Source of the DNA: JALYGK01 sp036259835 | Lineage (GTDB): Bacteria > Actinomycetota > UBA4738 | DNA: 33,699 nucleotides | Direction: 5' to 3' | Assembly (NCBI GenBank): GCA_036259835.1 | Contig: DATABA010000053.1 | Coordinates: 1-33,699 of the forward strand | Shown here: piece by piece, positions 1 through 6,801 of the stretch | How the letters are laid out: each line of letters opens with the position of its first letter | Numbering within the stretch: the first letter of the stretch is position 1 | The notes under the pieces: generated by a model | Database searches by the model: none | Seen by the model: only the letters and a program-made list of their open reading frames with translations | Told to the model about the DNA's origin: nothing | Program-made: the position numbers and the translations under genes

Positions 1-369
1 CGAAACAGCCGGATCGCCCCGAGCCAGCCCGTCGGTGAAGCAATCGATGAGCAGGAAGTTGTTCGGATCCCACTCCGCGGCGAATCGGTCGAGGATCGCT
101 TGCGGCGAGACGTGAAGGCTCACGTACACAAGCGGAGTACCGCGTGACGCGCGGAGAAAAGCGGCCATGAACGGTGTCTGGTCCGGGCCGTCGATCTCCC
201 AGACGACGTTGTCGCCGTAGCGCAGGCCGTCAATCAACCCGTCGAGTGACTGGATCCCTGTGCTCGGCGCTTTCACAAGTTCACTGTGCCACGCCGACGC
301 ACGCGTGGCCGTGCGCCCGCGGCCATTGCTCGGCGAAAGGTCTATCGCCAGGTCTTTAGCGTACTTCAT
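1..369 (-). CDS. KaiC/RecA-fold ATPase-like protein, C-terminus cut off by the window edge
   Basis: I read this by reverse translation from the ATG at 367-369; the frame stays open for 123 codons to the left edge, so only the N-terminus is present. After about 30 residues comes a KaiC/RadA-style opening (GIQSLDGLIDGL-YGDNVVW), then a strand-helix pattern and LLIDCFTDG, which sits where a Walker B strand is expected. The Walker A position reads IDGPDQTPF instead of GxxGxGKT, so nucleotide binding is doubtful. Similar degenerate KaiC-like domains occur in archaeal and actinobacterial sensory proteins, but I cannot name the subfamily. It is divergent from the Gre-like gene, with 14 bases between start codons. 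A TATCAT -10 element lies exactly six bases before the ATG, so the mRNA is probably leaderless. Fold assignment is fairly firm; the function is not. Confidence 0.6.
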   Translation of the reverse strand, partial: MKYAKDLAIDLSPSNGRGRTATRASAWHSELVKAPSTGIQSLDGLIDGLRYGDNVVWEIDGPDQTPFMAAFLRASRGTPLVYVSLHVSPQAILDRFAAEWDPNNFLLIDCFTDGLARGDPAVS

Positions 370-389
370 GACATCATGATATCGTGAAG
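355..389. promoter_or_regulatory. Palindromic element, copy 1, between the KaiC-like and Gre-like genes
   Basis: An imperfect inverted repeat has half-sites CTTCATGA (364-371) and TCGTGAAG (382-389) with a 10-base spacer. The upstream flank TTTAGCGTA (355-363) is also shared with a second copy at 4204-4238. The minus-strand -10 TATCAT (376-381) lies in the spacer and right half, so a bound protein would block the KaiC-like promoter. The annotated GTG of the Gre-like gene also lies inside the right half-site. Regulator unknown. Confidence 0.5.
376..381 (-). promoter_or_regulatory. Leaderless -10 element of the KaiC-like gene
   Basis: On the minus strand TATCAT is followed by six bases and the ATG at 369. 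This is the TANNNT-N6-start layout typical of leaderless actinobacterial transcripts. No convincing -35 is visible. Confidence 0.5.
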
Positions 390-938
390 CCCACGGAATA
401 CAAGTCGCATCTGGGTCCACGAATAGTGGGTCCCGATGCGTTGAGCCCCACCCCTCGGGTGAGGTCATTAGAGGAGGTGTGGAGGGTGGTACGGAGTGTA
501 GGGAGGCGTTTGCCCTCCGCTGTTCGCAAGAAGCTGGAGCAGCGGCTCGACGAACTCGAGCAAGAGAGCATTCCGGTCCTGGAGGTGGAGCTCTCCACTA
601 CCCCGGGTCTAGATGCGGCGGCGCTTCTTACCGCAGCGAGACGGGAGCGCGAGCGAATCCTCGACGCTTTCCAGGAGGCCGAAGACGCCCCTGCGGAGTG
701 GAACCCGCGGTACATCGAGGTCGGGGATACGGTCACGATCAACGAAATCGGCACGCGCACCGTAGAGCGGTACACCATCGTGCCCATCGAGGCGCGGTCC
801 GCGCTCGATGAAGGTTGGATCTCGTGGGCCTCCCCCCTCGGGTCGAGTCTCCTCGGGCGAGCCCCGGGTGACGTCGTGGACGTACGCACTCCGGGCGGTC
901 TGCATCGCTACCGGATTCTCAACTTTGAGGAAGCATGA
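384..938 (+). CDS. GreA/GreB-family transcription factor, C-terminal Gre domain with atypical N-terminus
   Basis: The last 75 residues match the FKBP-like C-terminal domain of Gre factors: IEVGDTVTI, a GTRTVERYTIV strand pair, then the family signature around SPLGSSLLGRAPGDVVDV and a closing strand. That domain binds RNA polymerase near the secondary channel. The roughly 108 residues before it are longer than and unlike the usual GreA coiled coil; a charged helix (about 29-60) could form a coiled coil, but I see no clear acidic tip pair. It may therefore be a Gre-like regulator rather than a transcript-cleavage factor. The GTG at 384 lies inside the palindromic element; if that element carries the plus-strand promoter, a later start (GTG 426 or 459) is more likely. 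The stop overlaps the next gene by ATGA. Confidence 0.75.
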   Translation: MKPTEYKSHLGPRIVGPDALSPTPRVRSLEEVWRVVRSVGRRLPSAVRKKLEQRLDELEQESIPVLEVELSTTPGLDAAALLTAARRERERILDAFQEAEDAPAEWNPRYIEVGDTVTINEIGTRTVERYTIVPIEARSALDEGWISWASPLGSSLLGRAPGDVVDVRTPGGLHRYRILNFEEA

Positions 939-1126
939 CTGATCGACCGATCTTGGCCATGAAGCTCAACGGCCTCCCGCGGCCGAGTCGACGTAAGGAG
1001 GGCACACGCGTGTGTGAAGTGCAGGGGTGCAGCACGGTTCTTTCCAGCTACAACAGTCGTCGACGGTGTTGGCTTCATCAACCCCTGCGATATCCAGTTT
1101 CCCCGATGGTCAAGCGAGCGTCGTAG
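935..1126 (+). CDS. Small zinc-finger protein (C-x4-C-x12-C-x2-H), coupled to the Gre-like gene
   Basis: A 63-residue basic protein whose ATG overlaps the stop codon of the Gre-like gene (ATGA), a typical coupled junction. Its centre carries CEVQGC, then LSSYN, then CWLH, giving a C-x4-C-x12-C-x2-H pattern consistent with one bound zinc. Small proteins with a GC-x3-LS-YN signature recur in Actinobacteria, as far as I recall, without a named function. The coupling to a polymerase factor suggests a role in transcription or nucleic acid binding, which is inference. The rest of the chain is rich in Arg and Pro and probably disordered. Confidence 0.6.
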   Translation: MTDRPILAMKLNGLPRPSRRKEGTRVCEVQGCSTVLSSYNSRRRCWLHQPLRYPVSPMVKRAS

Positions 1127-1209
1127 GCAGTGGCCTCTGCGGTGGTCGCGAGCGACGGGAAGACCGCCCTCCAAGAAAGGAGTTCACGTTCGGACGTATC
1201 AGCCGGAGT

Positions 1210-1233
1210 GTTCGACAGCTTGTGCTGTCGAAC
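1210..1233. repeat. Perfect 10-bp inverted repeat in the DUF2935 leader
   Basis: GTTCGACAGC and GCTGTCGAAC are perfect complements separated by TTGT. The hairpin ends five bases before the GAAAGG ribosome site of the next gene. No T-run follows, so it is not an ordinary terminator. It could be an operator or an mRNA structure modulating translation. The rest of 1127-1251 shows nothing else recognisable. Confidence 0.6.
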
Positions 1234-1251
1234 CGTTGAAAGGTGATGGGG

Positions 1252-2121
1252 ATGGCTAACCAGCGAATGCAGATGTACACAAGGTCGGGCACGAGCGAGA
1301 TCGAAGAACCTTTCGAGAAACCCGTCATCCTTCCGAGTTCAGATTCCAAGGATCCGTCGAGTCACGCCTGGGCCGATGCTCGCTTCGCGACCGACATCAT
1401 GGCCGAACATGCTCTGTTCTTTGCGCTGCTGATGCCACCGGAGCTGGCCGAGAAAGAACGAGCCGAGGCGCTGGAGTTTGCAGAGAAGTTCGGCGATCTG
1501 CACAGAAGAATCGCCGCCATGGGGACTCCGCCGGAGAAAGGCGACCTCAACAGATTCACCCGCGACATCGTTGATGACATCAAGCCCTTCATCGCGTGGA
1601 AGGCCACCATGGGGGACGCCCAGCGGAACGGGACGCTCCGAAGCCTTGTTTGGCCGCTGTTCTTCGATCACACACGGCACGAGGCCGAACGATGGACGCG
1701 CCGACTGGAGCAGTTGAGCGGTGGGGAATCCGAGTTCGACAAGAAGGAAGTAGCGGCGTTCTGGAACAACATCATGGAGGAGCATGCCCGTTTCGTCGCC
1801 CAGCTCCTGGACCCCGACGAGTTCGAGCTCATTCAGAAAGCGACGGACGCCAGCGCGGCCTTCCGGAAGCTCGGGTCAGGAGGAGCGTCGGGCGCAGTGT
1901 CGGCCCTCGCTGCGAAGCCGGCGACCGTAACCAAGGCGCTGGTGGAATTCCCGGAGTCGAGCGCCGTCCTCAGCGCCGCCGAGTCGATTCTCGACTTCAA
2001 GACCAAGACGGCCAGGGACATCGAAGCAGCTCGGATCAAGAGCATCATCGACCCTCGGTTGGTCGATCACGTCCGCCGGGAGGCGCTCAAGTTCGTCGAC
2101 GAGTTCAAGCGGGCCGTCTGA
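1252..2121 (+). CDS. DUF2935 ferritin/hemerythrin-like helical protein
   Basis: A 289-residue helical protein with two related helical-bundle halves. Each half has the DUF2935 hallmark: a helix with Ile-Met-x-Glu-His (IMAEHALFF near residue 44, IMEEHARFV near 173), followed by a helix with His/Glu (FDHTRHEAERW, DHVRREALKF). DUF2935 proteins are predicted metal-binding bundles found mostly in Firmicutes and some Actinobacteria, without a firm reaction. I chose the ATG at 1252 because AAAGG (1239-1243) is eight bases upstream; the GTG at 1243 and ATG at 1246 are too close to that site. Its position between the Gre-like gene and redox enzymes fits a stress or metal role, which is inference. Confidence 0.72.
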   Translation: MANQRMQMYTRSGTSEIEEPFEKPVILPSSDSKDPSSHAWADARFATDIMAEHALFFALLMPPELAEKERAEALEFAEKFGDLHRRIAAMGTPPEKGDLNRFTRDIVDDIKPFIAWKATMGDAQRNGTLRSLVWPLFFDHTRHEAERWTRRLEQLSGGESEFDKKEVAAFWNNIMEEHARFVAQLLDPDEFELIQKATDASAAFRKLGSGGASGAVSALAAKPATVTKALVEFPESSAVLSAAESILDFKTKTARDIEAARIKSIIDPRLVDHVRREALKFVDEFKRAV

Positions 2122-2152
2122 AGTCCAACCACTGAGATAAAGGAGTTTCGTA

Positions 2153-2833
2153 ATGAAGTTGTTCCTGGACACCGCGAGCGTGGAGGAGATTCGAGCGATC
2201 AACGAGTGGGGCATTCTTTCCGGGTTGACGTCCAACCCCACACTGATCGCGAAGGAGCACTCGGACGCTCAGGCGCACATGAAGGCGCTCTGCGCCGAGG
2301 TGGACGGCCCGGTCTCTCTCGAGACCACGCGCGAGAGCGCGCAGGAGATCTACGCCGAGGGGATGAAACTGGCATCGATCGCTCCGAACGTTGTGGTCAA
2401 GGTGGCCGCGACGAGAGAGGGATTCAAGGCGGGAAAGCGCCTGGCATCGGTGGATATCCCGGTGAACGTGACGCTCGTCTTCTCGTCAGCCCAAGCCATT
2501 CTGTCGGCCGAGATCGGCGCTACCTACGTCTCTCCCTTCTTGGGACGCCTTGACGACATCGCCACGAACGGGCTCCAAGTCCTAGCCGAGATCATCGAGA
2601 TCTACCGGGTCCAGGAGTACAACACGCAGGTGCTCGCCGCGTCGCTCCGGCACCCCGTCCATGTGGTGGAGGCAGCACGCCTGGGAGCCGACGTCGCAAC
2701 CATGCCTTTCGACGTCATGATGAAGCTGGTGGATCACCCACTGACCGACTTGGGCCTGAAGCGCTTCCTCAACGACTGGAACGCCCTTGGAGAAGAGCTC
2801 CGTCGTGGTTCGCAATTGGCGAAGGCAAGGTAG
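2153..2833 (+). CDS. Transaldolase / fructose-6-phosphate aldolase family (TalC/Fsa type)
   Basis: A 226-residue protein, the short length typical of TalC/Fsa. The N-terminus MKLFLDTAS and GLTSNPTLIAKE are the family signatures. VVVKVAAT places the Schiff-base lysine at Lys83, matching Lys85 of E. coli FsaA. LAASLRHPVHV near residue 162 supplies the Ser/Arg expected for phosphate binding. It is a class I aldolase fold acting on sugar phosphates in the cytosol; sequence alone does not separate transaldolase from fructose-6-phosphate aldolase. The start is supported by AAAGGAG (2139-2145) seven bases upstream. The NuoF-like gene follows after seven bases, so the two are probably co-transcribed. 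Confidence 0.9.
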   Translation: MKLFLDTASVEEIRAINEWGILSGLTSNPTLIAKEHSDAQAHMKALCAEVDGPVSLETTRESAQEIYAEGMKLASIAPNVVVKVAATREGFKAGKRLASVDIPVNVTLVFSSAQAILSAEIGATYVSPFLGRLDDIATNGLQVLAEIIEIYRVQEYNTQVLAASLRHPVHVVEAARLGADVATMPFDVMMKLVDHPLTDLGLKRFLNDWNALGEELRRGSQLAKAR

Positions 2834-2840
2834 CGGGCGA

Positions 2841-4166
2841 ATGGCGCTCCTCGACACCCCGGCGGCGTCTCTCGATTCCTATCTCGGCATGGGTGGGGGT
2901 GAGGGCCTCCGCTGGGCCGCTTCCATGAGCCCGGAGCAGGTCATCGACGAGATCGAGGCCAGCGGTCTTCGAGGACGGGGTGGTGGGGGGTTTCCCACGG
3001 GGACGAAGTGGCGGGCGATTCGGCGATACGGCACGGGCGCTCGCTTCGTGGTGTGCAATGCGGCCGAAGGAGAACCCGCCACGTTCAAGGACCGCTTGCT
3101 CCTGCGAATGAACCCCTACCGGGTCCTGGAGGGTATCTCCATCGCCGCGTATGCCGTGGGAGCGGAACGGGCATTCATCGGTCTCAAGGAGACCTTTGGT
3201 GACGAGATCGCCGCCGTAGCTCGTGCGAATGAAGAGATGGAGGACGCTGCGCTTCTGACGGTCCCCGTCGAGGTGGTGGTGGGACCGGACCATTATCTCC
3301 TCGGAGAGGAGACCGGGCTGCTGGAGGTGATCGAGGACCGCCCGCCACTGCCACGCATGGCTCGCCCCTTCGTGTTCGGGCTGTTTGCACGACCTCCCAA
3401 CGAGAATCCGACTCTGGTCAACAACGTCGAGACGCTCGCCAACGTCCCGTCGATCCTTGCTCGCGGTCGGGGATGGCTGCAGGAGAGCGGGACGGAAGAG
3501 TCGCCAGGGACGATGCTCTTTACCGTCGCTGGCGATGTGCGGCTCGAGGGCGTCTTTGAGTACCCCCTGGGGACGCCGCTCCGGCAGGTGATCGAGGACG
3601 GGGCGGGCGGGATGACGGAGGGCCGATCGCCGAAGGCCGTGTTCCCCGGCTCGTCCAACACGGTCTTGGTGGCTGAGCAGCTCGACACACCGCTGGACTT
3701 CGAGTCGATGGCGGCCGTCGGGTCTGGGCTCGGCGCCGGCGGGTTCGCGGTCTATGACGACTCCACCTGCATCGTCGAAGTGGCCCGGCTGTTTTGTCGT
3801 TTCCTCCACATCGAGTCCTGCGCGCAGTGCCCTCCGTGCAAGCTGAACTCGGCGGACATCCTCGAGTTCCTCGAACGGCTGGACGCTGGCGACGATCCGG
3901 GAGACTTCGACGTGGCCCTGCAAAGGGCGCGAACCGTGACTGACGGGCAGAAGTGCGCGCTGCCGACGGGAACCAGCCTCCTCATGCAAAGCCTTCTCCT
4001 GACGTTCGAAGACGAGTTCCGGGGGCACAAGGGAAAGCGGTGCCCGAGCCGCAGGGGGCTGCGTCTTCCGAAACTGATCGACCTCGATAGGGAGTCGGGG
4101 CGATTCCTCTACGACGAGGTGTACGAGTCCAAACAGCCAGATTGGACTTTCGGGAGTCCCGCCTAG
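2841..4166 (+). CDS. NuoF-like NADH-binding flavin/Fe-S protein (orphan)
   Basis: A 441-residue homologue of the 51-kDa subunit of complex I and of NAD-linked hydrogenases and formate dehydrogenases. RGRGGGGFPTG near residue 35 is the NADH/FMN loop; EPATFKDR and GEETGLLEVIE follow in the family order. The cluster ligands are Cys327, Cys330, Cys333 (ESCAQCPPC) and Cys372 (KCALPTG), matching the C-x2-C-x2-C-x~39-C pattern of the N3 [4Fe-4S] centre. Expected role: take electrons from NADH through FMN to Fe-S. No nuoE, nuoG or catalytic partner gene is nearby, so the acceptor is unknown. The ATG at 2841 follows the transaldolase stop; an upstream TTG at 2787 would overlap that gene heavily and is less likely. 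Confidence 0.85.
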   Translation: MALLDTPAASLDSYLGMGGGEGLRWAASMSPEQVIDEIEASGLRGRGGGGFPTGTKWRAIRRYGTGARFVVCNAAEGEPATFKDRLLLRMNPYRVLEGISIAAYAVGAERAFIGLKETFGDEIAAVARANEEMEDAALLTVPVEVVVGPDHYLLGEETGLLEVIEDRPPLPRMARPFVFGLFARPPNENPTLVNNVETLANVPSILARGRGWLQESGTEESPGTMLFTVAGDVRLEGVFEYPLGTPLRQVIEDGAGGMTEGRSPKAVFPGSSNTVLVAEQLDTPLDFESMAAVGSGLGAGGFAVYDDSTCIVEVARLFCRFLHIESCAQCPPCKLNSADILEFLERLDAGDDPGDFDVALQRARTVTDGQKCALPTGTSLLMQSLLLTFEDEFRGHKGKRCPSRRGLRLPKLIDLDRESGRFLYDEVYESKQPDWTFGSPA

Positions 4167-4203
4167 GGAGTCCTTCCCCAGTCAACCCGCATCCCTCTCG
4201 GTA

Positions 4204-4238
4204 TTTAGCATACTTCACGAATTTCTAGTATCATTAAG
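4204..4238. promoter_or_regulatory. Palindromic element, copy 2, upstream of the universal stress protein gene
   Basis: Half-sites CTTCACGA (4213-4220) and TCATTAAG (4231-4238) are separated by 10 bases, the same geometry as at 364-389. The upstream TTTAGC (4204-4209) and TACTTCA (4211-4217) match copy 1 at identical spacing. TATCAT (4229-4234) could be the -10 of the universal stress gene, 33 bases before its ATG. The element is the clearest feature in the 4167-4266 gap. Confidence 0.55.
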
Positions 4239-4266
4239 TCCCGCCCCTACCTAGAAAGGGAGAAAC

Positions 4267-4818
4267 ATGGGAGCGCAGGTGCACGGCCTGGACTCACATA
4301 GAGCCAGTAATGGGCGCCTTACGCCGACAGATGCGGACGCTTCCAACCCCGACCGTAACGATGAGACACATCTACGCGTGCTTGTCGCGACTGACGGCTC
4401 GGCCGAGTCACTGGCGGCGCTCACGTTCGCCGCTCGGTTGATCCCCGTCGATGCAGAGCTGCGGCTGCTGGTGATCGTTTCGTACAGCACCGCAGTATGG
4501 CCCGTAGTGGATGAGGCGACTAGGGAGCGCCTTCGCAGTGCTGTCGAGGCCGCCGCGCGACCGGCGCGGGAGATTCTCGAGAGAGCTGGGCTTTCGGCGT
4601 CGATTGGCTACCGGTTCGGCAATGCGGCCGAGGAGATTCTCGCTGAAGTAGAGGAGTGGGATCCCGGCCTACTGGTAATCGGCCACCGTAGGCGTCGCGG
4701 ACTTGGGCGACTGATCGATGCGAGCGTTTCGTCGCGAGTCCTGCGGCGTGCCCAAGTCCCCATGCTCATAGCGGGCCAGACCGTTAAGTCGACCATCAGG
4801 TCGCGTTCGGTTGCCTGA
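4267..4818 (+). CDS. Universal stress protein (UspA superfamily)
   Basis: A 183-residue single-domain Usp protein with about 35 extra polar residues at the N-terminus. The fold starts at LRVLVATDGSAESLAAL (first strand and Asp, near residue 36) and ends with LLVIGHRRRRG...ASVSSRVLRRAQVPMLI. ATP-binding Usp proteins carry G-x2-G-x9-G(S/T); here the second Gly is Arg and the last Gly is Ala, so ATP binding is questionable. AAGGGAGA lies just before the ATG. The palindromic element shared with the KaiC-like/Gre region lies directly upstream, suggesting common stress-related control. It is followed by 83 noncoding bases. Confidence 0.9.
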   Translation: MGAQVHGLDSHRASNGRLTPTDADASNPDRNDETHLRVLVATDGSAESLAALTFAARLIPVDAELRLLVIVSYSTAVWPVVDEATRERLRSAVEAAARPAREILERAGLSASIGYRFGNAAEEILAEVEEWDPGLLVIGHRRRRGLGRLIDASVSSRVLRRAQVPMLIAGQTVKSTIRSRSVA

Positions 4819-4901
4819 AAGGAGGACGCGGGGGGAGCAAGAGGACAGCAGGTTGTTCTGGCGGCGGCGATCAGCTGACGTCCCGATGGAAAGGAACGGT
4901 G

Positions 4902-5453
4902 GTGGGTATGAACCAAGAAGAGTATTCACTCCGCACGGCGCTCCGACGCCTGTGGACGGACCACGTGGTTTGGACCCGGTCCTACGTGGTGGCTGCGGTT
5001 GCCGACGCACCCGACACGTCGACCGCCGCGGAGCGGCTGCTGCAGAACCAGGAGGACATCGGCGCCGCCGTGGTCCCGTTCTACGGCCAGGAGGCCGGGG
5101 ATGCCCTCACCGGCCTGTTGAAGCAGCACATCATGATCGCCGTCGACCTGATCGCTGCGGCCAAGGCCGGCAACACCCACAGGTTCCAGGAGCAGGACGC
5201 GTTGTGGACGAAGAACGCGGAGGACATCGCGCAACTTCTGAGCGGGGCGAATCCCAACTGGGTGAAGTCGGACGTCGTCGACATCCTCGGCATTCACCTG
5301 AAGCTCACCAAGGACGAGGCGGTGGCGCGGATGGAGGGCAAGTGGGAGGCCGACGTCGAGGCTTTTGACCAGATCCTGACCGAGATCCTCACGCTCTCCG
5401 ACATTCTTTCGGACGGCATCGTCAAGCAGTTCCACGACCGGTTCGGGGCATAG
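4902..5453 (+). CDS. Helical-bundle protein of the LWxDHVxWTR family, function unknown
   Basis: An all-helical protein of about 183 residues. It starts with LRRLWTDHVVWTRSYVV, then a LLQNQEDIGAAVVPFYG helix pair and LLKQHIMIAVDLIAAAKAG; the second half repeats the pattern more weakly (Asn-Pro-Asn-Trp, HLKLTKDEAVARMEGKWEAD). I recall homologues in Firmicutes and Actinobacteria, often mislabelled as acetylglutamate kinase or glycosyltransferase; nothing here supports an enzyme of either kind. The conserved His, Trp and Asp residues could bind metal or a cofactor. AAGGA (4891-4895) favours the GTG at 4902; ATG 4908 is the alternative. The next gene begins two bases after the stop, so it heads a four-gene run. 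Confidence 0.7.
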   Translation: MGMNQEEYSLRTALRRLWTDHVVWTRSYVVAAVADAPDTSTAAERLLQNQEDIGAAVVPFYGQEAGDALTGLLKQHIMIAVDLIAAAKAGNTHRFQEQDALWTKNAEDIAQLLSGANPNWVKSDVVDILGIHLKLTKDEAVARMEGKWEADVEAFDQILTEILTLSDILSDGIVKQFHDRFGA

Positions 5454-5455
5454 CC

Positions 5456-5998
5456 ATGGCAGCGACTGCCACAGGGCTGGAGATCGGCGCACCCGCGCCG
5501 GTCTCCCCCCAGATGCTGGGAGTGGACGGACGTTCGCATACCCTCGAGGAGTACGCCGACGCGGAGGTCCTCGTGGTCGTCTTCATCGGCAACGGGTGTC
5601 CGACCGTCCGAGCGTACGACGAGCGGCTGAAGGACCTGGATATCAGGTACGGCGCCGCTGGGATGCAGCTCATCGCCGTGAACGCCAACAACGCCCATCT
5701 CTCGCCCTTCGACACGCACGCGGCGATGGTGGAGCGCGCTCGGGTTGCCGGGCTGCCGTTCCCCTACCTCAAGAACGAGGACGGCTCGCTTGCTCGTGCG
5801 ATGGGGGCGGTCTCCACACCGCACGCGTTCGCGTTCGATGCGGACCGTCGCCTGCGATACCAGGGCCGCATCGACGACGCGCGGATCGCCGAGTCGGTGA
5901 CGACCCGTGACCTCGAGGAAGCGGTGAAGGCGCTACTGGCGGGACGCCGCCCACCGGTGGAGACGACAGAGCCGTTCGGCTGCTCGATCGTTTGGTGA
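5456..5998 (+). CDS. Thioredoxin-fold redox protein (AhpC/TSA-like, single active-site Cys)
   Basis: A 180-residue cytosolic thioredoxin-fold protein: GAPAPVSPQMLGVDG at the start, a VVVFIGNGCPTVRAY active-site strand-helix, VNANN, a cis-Pro region VSTPHAFAFD and a C-terminal GCSIVW. In the family relatives I know, the active site reads NxCPxVxAY, so a single resolving-type Cys replaces CxxC; the C-terminal GCSIxW is also a family trait and may supply a second thiol. Role inferred: peroxide or thiol reduction. It sits two bases after the helical-bundle gene, and its TGA overlaps the GTG start of the DUF2182 gene, so the three are probably translated together. Confidence 0.82.
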   Translation: MAATATGLEIGAPAPVSPQMLGVDGRSHTLEEYADAEVLVVVFIGNGCPTVRAYDERLKDLDIRYGAAGMQLIAVNANNAHLSPFDTHAAMVERARVAGLPFPYLKNEDGSLARAMGAVSTPHAFAFDADRRLRYQGRIDDARIAESVTTRDLEEAVKALLAGRRPPVETTEPFGCSIVW

Positions 5999-6786
5999 AC
6001 CGACCTAGTTGGGGAGGTCGTCATGGCAGACTGGAGAAGGACGTCAGCGTCCCACGTTCTCTGGCGGGGCGGTCACCGCAGGATTCCATAAGTGGAGCTC
6101 GACTTGGCGTCTGGCTCGCGATAACAGGGTGGGCGGCGCTGGCGGGGATGTGGGCGACCGGACCCGTCGGTCTTTTCGGTCACGATCGGGAATCCATGCC
6201 GGCGATCCCCGGGATCGGTCTGTTTCTCGTGGGCTGGACTGTGATGATCGCCGCCATGATGCTCCCCTCGAGTTTGACGACGCTCAAACTCATCGATCGA
6301 ACACCCATAGCGGAGCGCAATCGACCTTCGAGATTCATGGTGGGCTACTTCGTCGCGTGGGGCGTTTTCGGGCTTGCCGCGTTCGTCGGCGACGTGGTCC
6401 TGCATATGTCGGTTGCCGTCACGCCTTGGCTTGCGGAGCGGCCATCCCTCATCGTTGGAGGTGTGGCGATGCTCGGCGGGGTGACTGAGCTTGCTGGCAG
6501 GCCCTCGCCACCGCGGTATCCCTTAGTACGGCCGGACAGCGGATCGATCGCAATCGGGAGTGCGCACGCTTTCGACCGGATCCGGCGCTGGCCTCTGATG
6601 CTTTTCGCCATGGCGGTGGGTATGAGCAGTCCCGTGTGGATGATCGCACTCACGCTATTGATGACGCTGGAACTCGGCCCCCAAGCTGAAATCGTCTTGC
6701 GCCTAGCCGGGCTGGCCCTGTTCGCGCTGGGTGCCGCGGTAGTGATTGAACCGTCCTGGCTCCCGGTCTTCTTCGTGGCTCACTAG
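5995..6786 (+). CDS. DUF2182 integral membrane protein
   Basis: A protein of about 263 residues with roughly six predicted membrane segments: VWLAITGWAALAGMW, the family core GWTVMIAAMMLPSS, VGYFVAWGVFGLAAF, SLIVGGVAMLGGV, a WPLMLFAMAVGMSSPVWM block and a C-terminal helix. The MxxAMMLP motif and the GY-x3-W motif are DUF2182 signatures. DUF2182 members are described as predicted metal-binding membrane proteins; the cysteines often seen before the GM-x3-WM block are missing here (RRWPLM instead), so a metal role is uncertain. I start at GTG 5995, which overlaps the preceding stop (GTGA). The neighbouring redox protein suggests an envelope redox or stress function, by inference. Confidence 0.75.
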   Translation: MNRPSWGGRHGRLEKDVSVPRSLAGRSPQDSISGARLGVWLAITGWAALAGMWATGPVGLFGHDRESMPAIPGIGLFLVGWTVMIAAMMLPSSLTTLKLIDRTPIAERNRPSRFMVGYFVAWGVFGLAAFVGDVVLHMSVAVTPWLAERPSLIVGGVAMLGGVTELAGRPSPPRYPLVRPDSGSIAIGSAHAFDRIRRWPLMLFAMAVGMSSPVWMIALTLLMTLELGPQAEIVLRLAGLALFALGAAVVIEPSWLPVFFVAH

Positions 6787-6801
6787 CGGGATGGAAGAAA
6801 C

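Noticed and set aside
1224..1240. SOS (LexA) box near the hairpin, GAAC followed by GTTG
   Set aside because: The right half does not match GTTC and spacing is off; the perfect hairpin explains the sequence better.
2769..4028. 419-codon minus-strand frame
   Set aside because: Antisense shadow of the NuoF-like gene, which has all expected cofactor motifs.
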